From the NCBI GenBank assembly GCA_020635455.1, contig JACJZT010000002.1:434001-498000 (forward strand): a DNA stretch of 64,000 nt, given 5' to 3'. This document shows positions 9,778-18,326 of the stretch, in pieces. Source of the stretch: Flavobacteriales bacterium. GTDB lineage: Bacteria > Bacteroidota > Bacteroidia > NS11-12g > UBA9320. The position numbers and the translations under genes were made by a program. Below the pieces are notes generated by a model. That model saw nothing but the letters and a program-made list of their open reading frames with translations. It had not been told where the DNA came from and did not search any database. Every line of letters begins with the position of its first letter. The first letter of the stretch is position 1.

Positions 9778-10644
9778 ATGAAAAAAATATTCAACAGATC
9801 TTTTACATTACTTACAGCAATTTTTATTTTTAACGTTTCGAACGCCCAGCTCGATCTGCCCAGACCAAGTCCAAATGCTTCGGTTACTCAACAGGTCGGT
9901 TTAACTGATATTACGATTGATTACAGTTGTCCCGGGGTTAAAGGCAGAACCATTTGGGGAGAACTGGTTCCTTATGATAAGGTATGGAGAGCCGGTGCGA
10001 ATTCGGCCACTAAAATCACGTTCTCCAAACCTGTATCCATTGAAGGCACTGAAGTTCCAAAAGGTTCCTACTCTATTTTAATGATACCCGGAGAAAACAA
10101 CTGGAGCATAATGATCAATTCAGATCCAACGGTATCTGCCGGAGCGTATGACTCTAAAAAAGATGTTGTCAAACTAAGCGTTAAGCCTTTGAAAGTTTTG
10201 ACCGGGCCGGTGGTGGAAAGACTTTGTTACTACTTTTCAGATTTCGACGATGCCTCCACCACCATTACCATGGCATGGGAAAAATTGAGCGTTTCTTTTA
10301 AAGTAATGGTAGATACCGACAAACAGGCGGTTGAAAACATCGAAAATGCAACTTCCAGAACCTGGTCACTGTATAATAATGCAGCCCGTTACTACCAGAA
10401 TAAGAAAGACTATGCCAATGCCTTAAAATATGTAGATATTTCCTTATCACTTGCCGATATGTGGTTTAATAATTGGGTTAAGGCGCAGATCTTATTTGAG
10501 AGTGGACAAAAATCAGAGGCATACCGCTTTGCTGAAAAAGCTAAAGAACTTGGCGATAAAGATGCAAACTTCTTTTTTAAGTCTGATGTTGAAAAGGCTC
10601 TCAGTGAATGGGCAGCATTTGCTCCAAAGAAAAAGAAAAAATAA
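9778..10644 (+). CDS. DUF2911 domain exported protein
   Basis: 288 residues with a signal peptide (MKKIFNRSFTLLTAIFIF, cleavage near SNAQ). Residues ~20-165 match the DUF2911 family common in Bacteroidota: DITIDYSCPGVKGRTIWGEL, then VPYDKVWRAGANSATKITF, then PKGSYSILMIPGENNW. The C-terminal ~90 residues form two TPR-like helical hairpins (YNNAARYYQNKKDYANALKY) and a Lys-rich tail. The domain is periplasmic and its activity is unknown. A strong intrinsic terminator follows directly, so this is the end of its transcript. Confidence 0.88.
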   Translation: MKKIFNRSFTLLTAIFIFNVSNAQLDLPRPSPNASVTQQVGLTDITIDYSCPGVKGRTIWGELVPYDKVWRAGANSATKITFSKPVSIEGTEVPKGSYSILMIPGENNWSIMINSDPTVSAGAYDSKKDVVKLSVKPLKVLTGPVVERLCYYFSDFDDASTTITMAWEKLSVSFKVMVDTDKQAVENIENATSRTWSLYNNAARYYQNKKDYANALKYVDISLSLADMWFNNWVKAQILFESGQKSEAYRFAEKAKELGDKDANFFFKSDVEKALSEWAAFAPKKKKK

Positions 10645-10658
10645 GTTTCTACTAATCC

Positions 10659-10692
10659 AAAAAACCGGGATGTTATTTCCCGGTTTTTTTTT
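10659..10692 (+). terminator. Intrinsic terminator after DUF2911 gene
   Basis: A perfect 12-bp stem, AAAAAACCGGGA pairing with TCCCGGTTTTTT, with a 7-base loop and a run of T following. It lies 14 bases after the stop codon at 10644. Confidence 0.92.
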
Positions 10693-10751
10693 GTCATTCT
10701 ATTCCCAAAATTGTTTATTTTGTATATAATATACCCTAATCAGCGTATGGT

Positions 10752-12941
10752 ATGATTGAATACGAAAAAATAACGGCTGACTCAGCATTAAAAGATACGC
10801 GGCATATCGTTCGTATGCTCGAAGAAGCCTATGAACTTCGTTTGAACAATCTGCAACATGCCTTAAGCCTTTCTGAAAAAGCTCTTAATAAAAGTAAACA
10901 AATCCGGAATAAGAAGCTGATAGGTAAGAGCTTAAATCAAATCGCCCTGTTTTACATGATACAGGGTGGATATAAAAAATCCATTCAGTTGTCGCAAAAG
11001 GCTATAACATGTTTTGAAGAACTTAAGGACAAAAAAGGAATTGCAAATGCCAAATACAATATTGGTAGTGTATATTACAAAACCGACAACTACCATCTGG
11101 GTTTGGTGTATATGATGGAATGTCTTACCATTTATAAAAGCTGTAAGGATCACCATAACATGGCGAGAGTTCAAAAATCTTTAGGCACCATATATGAGTA
11201 TTTTGGAGACAAAAAGAATGCCCTTAAGGTTTATGAAAGTGCAATAAGATCATCCAGGCTTGCCGGTGACATAAATCTTGAGTCGAACGTTTACAATCCT
11301 TTATCTGGAATTTATCTTAAGGAAAATCAGGTAAAAAAAGCGGAAGAAATAATTCTTAAGTCTATAAAAATAAAAAAGAAAACCCGGGATATCCGTGGTC
11401 TGGCATTTGCCATTTATGGTCTTGGAAAGGTAAATAAACACAAAAGGAAGTTTAAAGAGGCAGAAGAAAATTTTCTTGAATCCATAAAGATCCATACAGA
11501 AATGAGTGAAAAACTTGGTATTTGTATGAGTTATAATAAGCTAGGTACACTTTACCATGAAATGGGTGAAATTGAAAATGCCAAGAAGACCTTGCAAACA
11601 GGGATCGAAATAAGCCGGCAGTCCAATATCATCCTGATGCAGTACAAGGGCTATTATCAATTATATCTTATTTATAAGAAGGAAGGTAACTCGGATAAAG
11701 CTTTGCATTACCATGAAAAATACATGCAGATCAAAGAAACCGTGATCAACAGTCAGAATTTAAAAATTGCCGAGAATTATGAACTGCTTAATCGTTTAAA
11801 GACCATTGAAACTAAATCGAAACAACAAAAAAAGCTATCGGATGAAATGCTTCGATTAAGCAACGAGCGCTACGAAATGGCTTCCAAGGCTACAAGGGAT
11901 GTAATTTGGGACTGGGACATTAAAAAAAATAAAATATACCGTTCAGCCAATTACGAATTTGTTTTTGGACACCCTAAAGCTGAAAACAATATCTATATCG
12001 AATCGTGGGTTGACAATTTATATCCTGACGATAAGATAAGAGTATTTGACAATGTATTTGAAAAAATAGAAGACCCTGAAAGCCACCTTTGGGAAGACGA
12101 ATATCGTTATTACAGGGCCAACGGTGAATTAGCAATTGTTTATGACCGTGGATACATTCTGCGGGATGAAAACAAAAAGGCTTTGAGGATCATTGGAGCC
12201 ATGATGGACGTTACCCAACAAAAAAATCACGAAAAAGAGAAGGAAAAAATGACCAATGATATCCTTCAACGCAACAAAAATCTTGAACAATTCGCTTATA
12301 TAATTTCACATAATTTAAGGGGGCCAGTGGCAAATATTCTTGGGTTTTCAGACCTGATAAAACAATATTCAAATGTTGAGGGAGATATTGGAGATTTTAT
12401 GGACGCGATCATTGCATCAGCTCATAATTTAGATACGGTTGTCAGAGATCTGAATACCATCCTTCAGGTCAAAGGTGAATTAAATGAATCAAAAGAACTT
12501 ATAGAATTCGATAAGTTGATGGAAGAGGTTAAGATCGGACTTCCGAAAGATCTTGCGAACAGCAACATCACTTTAATAACCAATTTCAGGGATATTAAAT
12601 CTTTATACACGCTTAAAAGCTATCTATACAGCATTTTTTTCAATCTGATCAGCAACAGTATAAAGTACCGAAAGCCCGATTCAAAAACTATAATAGAAGT
12701 TTCCAGTAAAAAAATGGAAAACGGAGTTCAGATACGATTCAATGACAATGGGCTGGGTATTGATCTCGAAAAAAAGGGCGACCAGGTCTTTGGATTGTAT
12801 AAACGATTTCATCCTAATACCGAAGGAAAAGGTATTGGCCTATTCATGACCAAAACACAAGTAGAGGCTTTAGGAGGAACAATAACTTTAAAAAGTCAAC
12901 CTGGAATGGGTACCGAATTCAGTATTCATTTTGATTACTAA
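10752..12941 (+). CDS. Soluble TPR-PAS sensor histidine kinase
   Basis: 729 residues with no signal peptide or membrane segment, so cytoplasmic. Residues ~20-335 are about seven TPR repeats (for example AKYNIGSVYYKTDNYHLGLVY), ~340-375 a coiled linker, ~375-490 a PAS domain of the PAS_3 type (VIWDWDIKKNKIYRSANYE). The dimerisation domain has the phospho-acceptor His at about 520 (IISHNLRGPVANI). The ATPase domain shows the N box (NLISNSIKYR, ~631-640), G1 (DNGLGI, ~665) and G2 (GKGIGLFMTK, ~692). TPR-bearing kinases usually sense through protein contacts. The response regulator 22 bases downstream is the probable partner. Confidence 0.92.
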   Translation: MIEYEKITADSALKDTRHIVRMLEEAYELRLNNLQHALSLSEKALNKSKQIRNKKLIGKSLNQIALFYMIQGGYKKSIQLSQKAITCFEELKDKKGIANAKYNIGSVYYKTDNYHLGLVYMMECLTIYKSCKDHHNMARVQKSLGTIYEYFGDKKNALKVYESAIRSSRLAGDINLESNVYNPLSGIYLKENQVKKAEEIILKSIKIKKKTRDIRGLAFAIYGLGKVNKHKRKFKEAEENFLESIKIHTEMSEKLGICMSYNKLGTLYHEMGEIENAKKTLQTGIEISRQSNIILMQYKGYYQLYLIYKKEGNSDKALHYHEKYMQIKETVINSQNLKIAENYELLNRLKTIETKSKQQKKLSDEMLRLSNERYEMASKATRDVIWDWDIKKNKIYRSANYEFVFGHPKAENNIYIESWVDNLYPDDKIRVFDNVFEKIEDPESHLWEDEYRYYRANGELAIVYDRGYILRDENKKALRIIGAMMDVTQQKNHEKEKEKMTNDILQRNKNLEQFAYIISHNLRGPVANILGFSDLIKQYSNVEGDIGDFMDAIIASAHNLDTVVRDLNTILQVKGELNESKELIEFDKLMEEVKIGLPKDLANSNITLITNFRDIKSLYTLKSYLYSIFFNLISNSIKYRKPDSKTIIEVSSKKMENGVQIRFNDNGLGIDLEKKGDQVFGLYKRFHPNTEGKGIGLFMTKTQVEALGGTITLKSQPGMGTEFSIHFDY

Positions 12942-12963
12942 GCGTAGAATAAACACCTAATTT

Positions 12964-13350
12964 ATGGATAACGTGACCGAATATGTCTTTCTTGACGACG
13001 ATGCTCTCAGCAACGTTCTTGGAGAAAAACTTGTACGAAAGCTGCTCCCCGATCCTGCAATCATAAGTTTTACCGATCCGATAGCCGGAAGCCGATATTT
13101 TATTGAAAGATCAAAAGACGGAATAAAATTGGTTGTGTTTCTCGACATTGATATGCCGGTTTTAAATGGCTGGGAGGTTCTTGAATCCATTCAATACCAA
13201 TTTAATGAATTGCCCAATAACAGCAGGATATTTATTCTGTCTTCTTCAATTGATACAAGCGATAAATCGAGAGCATCTGATCACAAACTGGTTACAGATT
13301 ATATTGAAAAGCCACTCTCTTTAGAAGTGTTGATGAAGATCATTAAATAA
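12964..13350 (+). CDS. Single-domain response regulator
   Basis: 128 residues consisting only of a receiver domain. The acidic pocket (LDDD at 10-13), the phospho-acceptor Asp61 (FLDIDMPVLNGWE), the Ser switch residue (FILSSSID) and the Lys-Pro motif (YIEKPLS) are all present. There is no output domain, so it probably relays phosphate to another protein or acts by direct binding like CheY. It is 22 bases downstream of the TPR-PAS kinase in the same direction, consistent with a two-gene operon. Confidence 0.93.
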   Translation: MDNVTEYVFLDDDALSNVLGEKLVRKLLPDPAIISFTDPIAGSRYFIERSKDGIKLVVFLDIDMPVLNGWEVLESIQYQFNELPNNSRIFILSSSIDTSDKSRASDHKLVTDYIEKPLSLEVLMKIIK

Positions 13351-13722
13351 CATGCCTTAATTTAAGGTTATTTGAGCAGGATCGTATTCGCCAGAGCATG
13401 AAACCTTTGGGAATCTTGATCAATCTGGCTTTTACGAATGCCGGGGCAGATCTTGAAAAAGATATCAATCTAAGATCCATATTAAGATAGGATACTTCAC
13501 ATATCCTTGAGGTCTGGCTCCCGGAAAATACCGGAACTATACCAAATTATAAAGGTTAAATCAAAGCAAAAAAGCGTGATTGTCTTTTGAACGGTGGAAA
13601 ATCCTGTTTGTATTCAAACGGGGATAACGTTTCGTTCAGCATATGGCTTTTAGGTAATAAAAACTCCAATTCACTATCTAATTTACGGATCCTAAATTGA
13701 ATACTAATCTAATGAACAGAAT
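13351..13722. other. Intergenic region between convergent genes; possible short gene remnant
   Basis: 372 bases between the stop codons of the response regulator and the Na+/alanine symporter. No convincing terminator hairpin is visible. One plus-strand frame from about 13365 to 13490 is open for about 40 codons and contains an ATG at 13398 (reading MKPLGILINLAFTNAG), but it has no recognisable initiation context. It could be a decayed gene end or chance; I cannot assign it. Confidence 0.4.
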
Positions 13723-15312
13723 TTACGTAGTTTTACTTTTTCGAATGGCATTAAGATACCTTTCCAATTCTTCTCTGACCTTTGGAAAAAGAAAGATCAA
13801 ACCTATAATATTTGGAACAGACATGGCAAAGATCATTGCGTCCGAAAAATCTGTTACGGCTCCCAGGCTGGCTGCAGAACCTATAACGATAAAGAGGCAA
13901 AATAATATCTTGTAACTGTAATCAGAAGATTTACTTCGTCCAAAAAGATACAGCCAGCTTTGCAAACCGTAATACGACCATGAGAGCATGGTAGAAAATG
14001 CGAAGAGTACAACAGCTATGGTCAAAATGTATGGGAACCACGGGATAACGGAAGCAAATGCCTGTGAAGTAGCTAAAACTCCATCGGGTGATTTAACCCC
14101 GTACGTCATAATTGACCCATCGCTGTTTGTAATAATAATCACCAAAGCGGTCATGGTGCATACCACAACGGTGTCGATAAAGGGTTCTAACAAGGCCACC
14201 AAACCTTCGGAAGCAGCATATTTAGTCTTAACGGCAGAATGTGCAATAGCAGCTGAACCTACACCGGCCTCATTGCTAAATGCAGCTCTTTGAAAACCAA
14301 CGATCAAAACACCAAGCATTCCTCCGGTGATCCCTTCGGCTTCAAAAGCACCTGACCAGATTTGAGAAAAGGCATATCCTAAATGCTGTATGTTCATTAC
14401 AATGATTATTACGGCTGCCACAAAATAGATCCCGACCATGAATGGTACGATCTTTTCCGCGATCTTACCGATCCTTTTAATTCCGCCAATAATTACCAGT
14501 CCAACGATCAAAGCGAGAACGATCCCAAAAACCACTCCGGCAGATGCGGAATCCGATCCGATCATATTGTTGAATTGCTGTGCAGCCTGGTTTGCCTGGA
14601 ACATATTTCCTCCGCCAAACGAACCTCCAATACACATTACGGCAAAGATCGCAGCCAATACCTTCCCCAACTTTCCCTTTCCTACTTCTGACAATCCCTT
14701 TTTTAAATAATACATCGGCCCTCCGTAAACGGTGCCATCAGCCCCAATATCGCGGTATTTAACTCCAAGTGTACATTCTACAAATTTTGAAGACATGCCA
14801 AGTAGTCCTGCTATGATCATCCAAAAGGTTGCACCGGGCCCTCCAATTGAAATTGCAATGGCAACCCCTGCTATGTTTCCCAGGCCCACAGTTCCTGAAA
14901 GTGCTGCGGTCAATGCCTGAAAATGAGAAACTTCACCATCATGTCCTTCAATCCTTACAGTTTCTATTGCATCTCCACCGGGAGTAACATCACCGTAAAC
15001 CGGTTCTGCGATCACATGGTCCAATTTGTCGTATTTACCTCTAACGATCTTAATGGAAGTGGGGAATTGAATAAGATTTACCAGTTTAAAAATGATGGTA
15101 AAGGTTAAACCCGCCAGCAGCAACAGTATAATAACAACAGGCATGCTAACCGTATCGGTAAAATCGATGGAAGTAAAAACAAAATCGGACCAGATCTTAG
15201 ATACAGGACTGAACCAGTCGTTTATTTTTTCATCCATTCCTTTTTCTGTAGAATCTGCAAACAGAAAAATTGAATTGAGTAAAAGTATAAGTGTTGCAAC
15301 AATTTTTCGCAT
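13723..15312 (-). CDS. Sodium:alanine (amino acid) symporter, AGCS family
   Basis: About 529 residues from the ATG at 15312 (MRKIVATLILLLNSIF). The frame extends upstream to 15405 but would overlap the preceding gene. Residues after a short periplasmic N-terminal region form about 11 membrane segments. Family features include ALSGTVGLGNIAGVA, GGPGATFWMI, and AFSNEAGVGSAAIAHSA, which line the Na+/substrate path in AGCS transporters. It imports alanine or glycine with Na+. The N-terminal hydrophobic stretch plus a ~40-residue soluble region before TM1 is common in Bacteroidota members. It lies 89 bases downstream of the 4Fe-4S protein on the same strand. Confidence 0.93.
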   Translation of the reverse strand: MRKIVATLILLLNSIFLFADSTEKGMDEKINDWFSPVSKIWSDFVFTSIDFTDTVSMPVVIILLLLAGLTFTIIFKLVNLIQFPTSIKIVRGKYDKLDHVIAEPVYGDVTPGGDAIETVRIEGHDGEVSHFQALTAALSGTVGLGNIAGVAIAISIGGPGATFWMIIAGLLGMSSKFVECTLGVKYRDIGADGTVYGGPMYYLKKGLSEVGKGKLGKVLAAIFAVMCIGGSFGGGNMFQANQAAQQFNNMIGSDSASAGVVFGIVLALIVGLVIIGGIKRIGKIAEKIVPFMVGIYFVAAVIIIVMNIQHLGYAFSQIWSGAFEAEGITGGMLGVLIVGFQRAAFSNEAGVGSAAIAHSAVKTKYAASEGLVALLEPFIDTVVVCTMTALVIIITNSDGSIMTYGVKSPDGVLATSQAFASVIPWFPYILTIAVVLFAFSTMLSWSYYGLQSWLYLFGRSKSSDYSYKILFCLFIVIGSAASLGAVTDFSDAMIFAMSVPNIIGLIFLFPKVREELERYLNAIRKSKTT

Positions 15313-15401
15313 AGTGGAATTAAATTTCAATTTGCAAATAGCATAAAATTTCAAGAGTAGACAAATAATTTCCTTCACTATCGCTTGTAGAATAAAATAA
15401 T

Positions 15402-16349
15402 TCACCGGTTAATTTTAGGATACCAGTGTTTGCGAATCTCAGGATCAACGGGTTCCGGGGGTTCTAACATTTTCACATCCGGAAAAAGGCCGGTTTTGTG
15501 GCCTTCAAAATCCCTGGCCCATTCTTTGTGATTGTAAACACATACCGGCAAACAGATCGAACAGTAATTGTTTTTTGCAAAATAAGGGAAACATTTACCT
15601 GTATCAACGATATAACGATCATTTCCCAGATGGTCTTTTCCAGCTTCGGGAGAACGCTTATCCGGAATTGCCTTCGCAGGACAATATATCCTGCAGGCTT
15701 TGCATTTATCACAAAAATCAGCAATACCTGCATCAATAGGGCCATCGGTCGCTAATGGAAGATCTGTTATTACAGAACCTAAACGGAACAAAGGTCCCAT
15801 TTTGGGATGTATGATAGAACCATGACGTCCAAGTTCACCGAAGCCGGCTTTTAAGGCAAGTGGTATATGCAACACATCACTGTCGCCTACAGGGTGTTCT
15901 ACCTTACATGGATACCCATGTGATCTGATGTATTCTGCAAGTTTTATCACAATTTCACCTAAGGTGAAATACACTTTTAAACATTCAATTGCTGACTTTT
16001 TTGAAGGGACCTTACTGAACTCGCGCCAAAGCATTTTCTGCCCAACTACAATTGCATATTTTTCAAAAATTTCCCTACCCTGATAAATATCTTCGGGTTC
16101 GATTAAGGCAACACCTACCTCCCCTGCTCCAAGGCTAAGTACAAGGTCTTTCACACGATTCTTCGCTTCGATCGGGTCCTTAAAAAGAGTGACCTTTTTG
16201 TTAACGACTCCTTCAAATCTGGGATATTGATATTGCTTTATGTCTTCAAGTATGCGGTTTGCTTCCTTTATTTTTATATTTCTTCCACCAACAGATGCAT
16301 ACCATTCATTCCAGGCAAATGCGAAAGGCGATTCAGGGGAAGATCTCAT
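15402..16349 (-). CDS. Reductive-dehalogenase/QueG-like 4Fe-4S protein
   Basis: 315 residues, cytoplasmic (no Tat or Sec signal). The central part has the cobalamin-binding-type fold seen in reductive dehalogenases and epoxyqueuosine reductase, with HIPLALKAGFGELGRHGSII and RLGSVITDLPL. The C-terminal part has two Cys clusters (CDKCKACRIYCP and CFPYFAKNNYCSICLPVC) for two 4Fe-4S centres. No partner membrane anchor (RdhB-like) or Tat signal is present, so organohalide respiration is unlikely. A QueG-like or other corrinoid-dependent reduction is possible, but the substrate cannot be told from sequence. Confidence 0.75.
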   Translation of the reverse strand: MRSSPESPFAFAWNEWYASVGGRNIKIKEANRILEDIKQYQYPRFEGVVNKKVTLFKDPIEAKNRVKDLVLSLGAGEVGVALIEPEDIYQGREIFEKYAIVVGQKMLWREFSKVPSKKSAIECLKVYFTLGEIVIKLAEYIRSHGYPCKVEHPVGDSDVLHIPLALKAGFGELGRHGSIIHPKMGPLFRLGSVITDLPLATDGPIDAGIADFCDKCKACRIYCPAKAIPDKRSPEAGKDHLGNDRYIVDTGKCFPYFAKNNYCSICLPVCVYNHKEWARDFEGHKTGLFPDVKMLEPPEPVDPEIRKHWYPKINR

Positions 16350-16495
16350 TTTGTTTTGTTCGGTAAGTTTACACTTTGATACTTGACTTCATCTTAAAAG
16401 CTTGTCAATTATGGTCTTGTAAAAATAATCTATTATAATGACAAGCAATCCTTGCAAGAAAAGGTCATAAACCAAACCGTATTTGAACATTAATC

Positions 16496-18214
16496 TTAGG
16501 TCTGTTTGACGGGTAACTTCTGCTGAATATTTTGAATAGCAAAGGAAAGACCCATAACCAGCAAACATCCGATAACATTAAGCCATAAGAAGGAAATAAC
16601 GTCGATCACATAAATCAGGATTATCAATACTTCACTAAGGATAGCCGCACGAAACACAGCCTTACCCTGTATTTTCTTCATATAAAAGGCCACCATGAAA
16701 ATACCGAGAATGGTACCGTAAAAGAGTGAGCCCAATACATTGACGGCCTCGATGAGGCTACCCAACTTACTTGCAAACATGGCAACCAGAATGCTGAATA
16801 CACCCCAAAAAAATGTGATCCATTTTGAAGCCAGATAGTAATGATGCTCCGTTTGGTCTTTAACCCATATGCGTTTGTAAATATCTATAATGCTTGTAGA
16901 TGCAAGAGAATTTAAAGCAGCTGCAATGCTTCCCCATGCAGCAAGGAATATCATTGCTATTAGTAATCCTATAAGTCCTTTTGGTAAATTATTCAGTACG
17001 AAGTAAAGGAAAATGTAATTTGTATCGTTGGTATCGGCAAGTGCATCGGATTTTTTAATCAGATTCTTAGCATTTGTTCTGCAGGCCTCTGCGCTTTCTT
17101 CAGATCTGCCCAATGCCGCCTTTAGGCTCTTTACTTCTTCCGTTTTACCTTTTTGTCTGGCTTTGAGCAAATGCTGAACCTGAAGCTTTTTCACCCGGTT
17201 TATTGAATCAAAAAGAGCCTCGTTTTGTTTAAATTCAGAAGCATATTCGGATTGGTAAACCTTTTCAATTTGTTTCTTATTAAAAAAAACAGGGGAGTTA
17301 AAATGAAGATAAAAGGTAAACAGCAATGCACCGATCAGCAAAATTGAAAATTGCATGGGAACCTTTACCAAACCATTCATTAATAAACCCATCCGGCTTT
17401 CTCTTACACTTTTAGCCGTCAGGTAACGCCCCACCTGGCTTTGGTCGGTTCCAAAATAGGATAGTGCAAGAAAAAAACCACCAATCAAACCGCTCCACAA
17501 ATTATACTTATCTTTCCACCACTCCGGGTCACTTACATCAATATGTGTTTCGATAACGTTTAACTTACCCAGACCACCTGAGATGTTCAAGGCATCCGTA
17601 AAACCTATTTCATCCGGCAATAATTTCACGACCATGTATCCGGACAAAACCATTCCTACAGTAACAACAATGATCTGCTGCATTTGGGTATAAGCAACCG
17701 CCCGTGCTCCGCCGGTAACAGTATAAATGATCAGCAATCCTCCCATCAAGGCGTTGGTAAGATAAATGTTCCATCCGAGTAAGGAAGATAATATTATCGA
17801 AGGAGCATAAATACTGATCCCGGTTGAAAGTCCCCTTTGCACCAAAAACAAAACAGAAGACAAGGACCTTGTATTAAGATCGAATCGCTGTTCGAGGAAT
17901 TCATAGGCAGTAAAGACCTTTAATTTATGAAATATCGGGACAAAAGTGATGCACAAGACCACCATGGCCAATGGCAGTCCGAAATAATATTGAACAAACC
18001 GCATTCCATCCGTGTAGGCCTGCCCCGGAGCAGACAAAAAAGTAATTGCACTTGCCTGGGTTCCCATTATCGACAAAAGGATCAGATACCAAGGCAAACT
18101 ATTGCTGCTCTTGAAATAATGATTAAGATTTTTTTCACCCTTACTTTTGTAAACTCCATAACCGATCACACCCAGTAAGGTTAAAGTAAGTACTGTCCAA
18201 TCAACCGAACTCAT
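16496..18214 (-). CDS. Sodium:solute symporter (SSS/SLC5 family)
   Basis: 572 residues with about 13 membrane segments. It shows the SSS N-terminal pattern (YFKSSNSLPWYLILLSIMGTQASAITFLSAPGQAY), the WGSIAAALNSLASTSIIDIYKR segment in the second half, and a charged cytoplasmic loop around residues 300-380. The family moves sugars, vitamins, amino acids or sialic acids with Na+. Its ATG overlaps the TGA of the upstream 32-codon gene (ATGA), so it is translationally coupled to that small membrane protein, and both follow the PIG-L deacetylase gene. That order suggests uptake of a sugar or deacetylated amino-sugar product. Confidence 0.9.
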   Translation of the reverse strand: MSSVDWTVLTLTLLGVIGYGVYKSKGEKNLNHYFKSSNSLPWYLILLSIMGTQASAITFLSAPGQAYTDGMRFVQYYFGLPLAMVVLCITFVPIFHKLKVFTAYEFLEQRFDLNTRSLSSVLFLVQRGLSTGISIYAPSIILSSLLGWNIYLTNALMGGLLIIYTVTGGARAVAYTQMQQIIVVTVGMVLSGYMVVKLLPDEIGFTDALNISGGLGKLNVIETHIDVSDPEWWKDKYNLWSGLIGGFFLALSYFGTDQSQVGRYLTAKSVRESRMGLLMNGLVKVPMQFSILLIGALLFTFYLHFNSPVFFNKKQIEKVYQSEYASEFKQNEALFDSINRVKKLQVQHLLKARQKGKTEEVKSLKAALGRSEESAEACRTNAKNLIKKSDALADTNDTNYIFLYFVLNNLPKGLIGLLIAMIFLAAWGSIAAALNSLASTSIIDIYKRIWVKDQTEHHYYLASKWITFFWGVFSILVAMFASKLGSLIEAVNVLGSLFYGTILGIFMVAFYMKKIQGKAVFRAAILSEVLIILIYVIDVISFLWLNVIGCLLVMGLSFAIQNIQQKLPVKQT

Positions 18215-18309
18215 GAAAAGTACGCTGTAAATACATAAAACAAAAAGATCTCAATCAGCAAAAAACCAATTACAAGTAAATACCACTTCGTTAAATCTTC
18301 TTTTTGCAT
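18211..18309 (-). CDS. 32-residue single-span membrane protein coupled to SSS symporter
   Basis: A short frame starting MQKEDLTKWYLL and ending AYFS, with one hydrophobic span of about 20 residues and a short charged N-terminus. It begins 17 bases after the PIG-L stop codon, and its TGA overlaps the ATG of the Na+/solute symporter in an ATGA junction. Small partner subunits are known for some SSS transporters (for example DUF997/YhdT and DUF4212 proteins). This one is much shorter and I do not recognise its family. Position, coupling and composition argue that it is real; an assembly or stability factor for the symporter is the simplest guess. Confidence 0.65.
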   Translation of the reverse strand: MQKEDLTKWYLLVIGFLLIEIFLFYVFTAYFS

Positions 18310-18326
18310 TTTTGAATTTAGGATTC

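Noticed and set aside
15402..16349. Organohalide-respiration reductive dehalogenase
   Set aside because: No Tat signal, no membrane anchor gene and no associated regulator; only the fold and clusters are shared.
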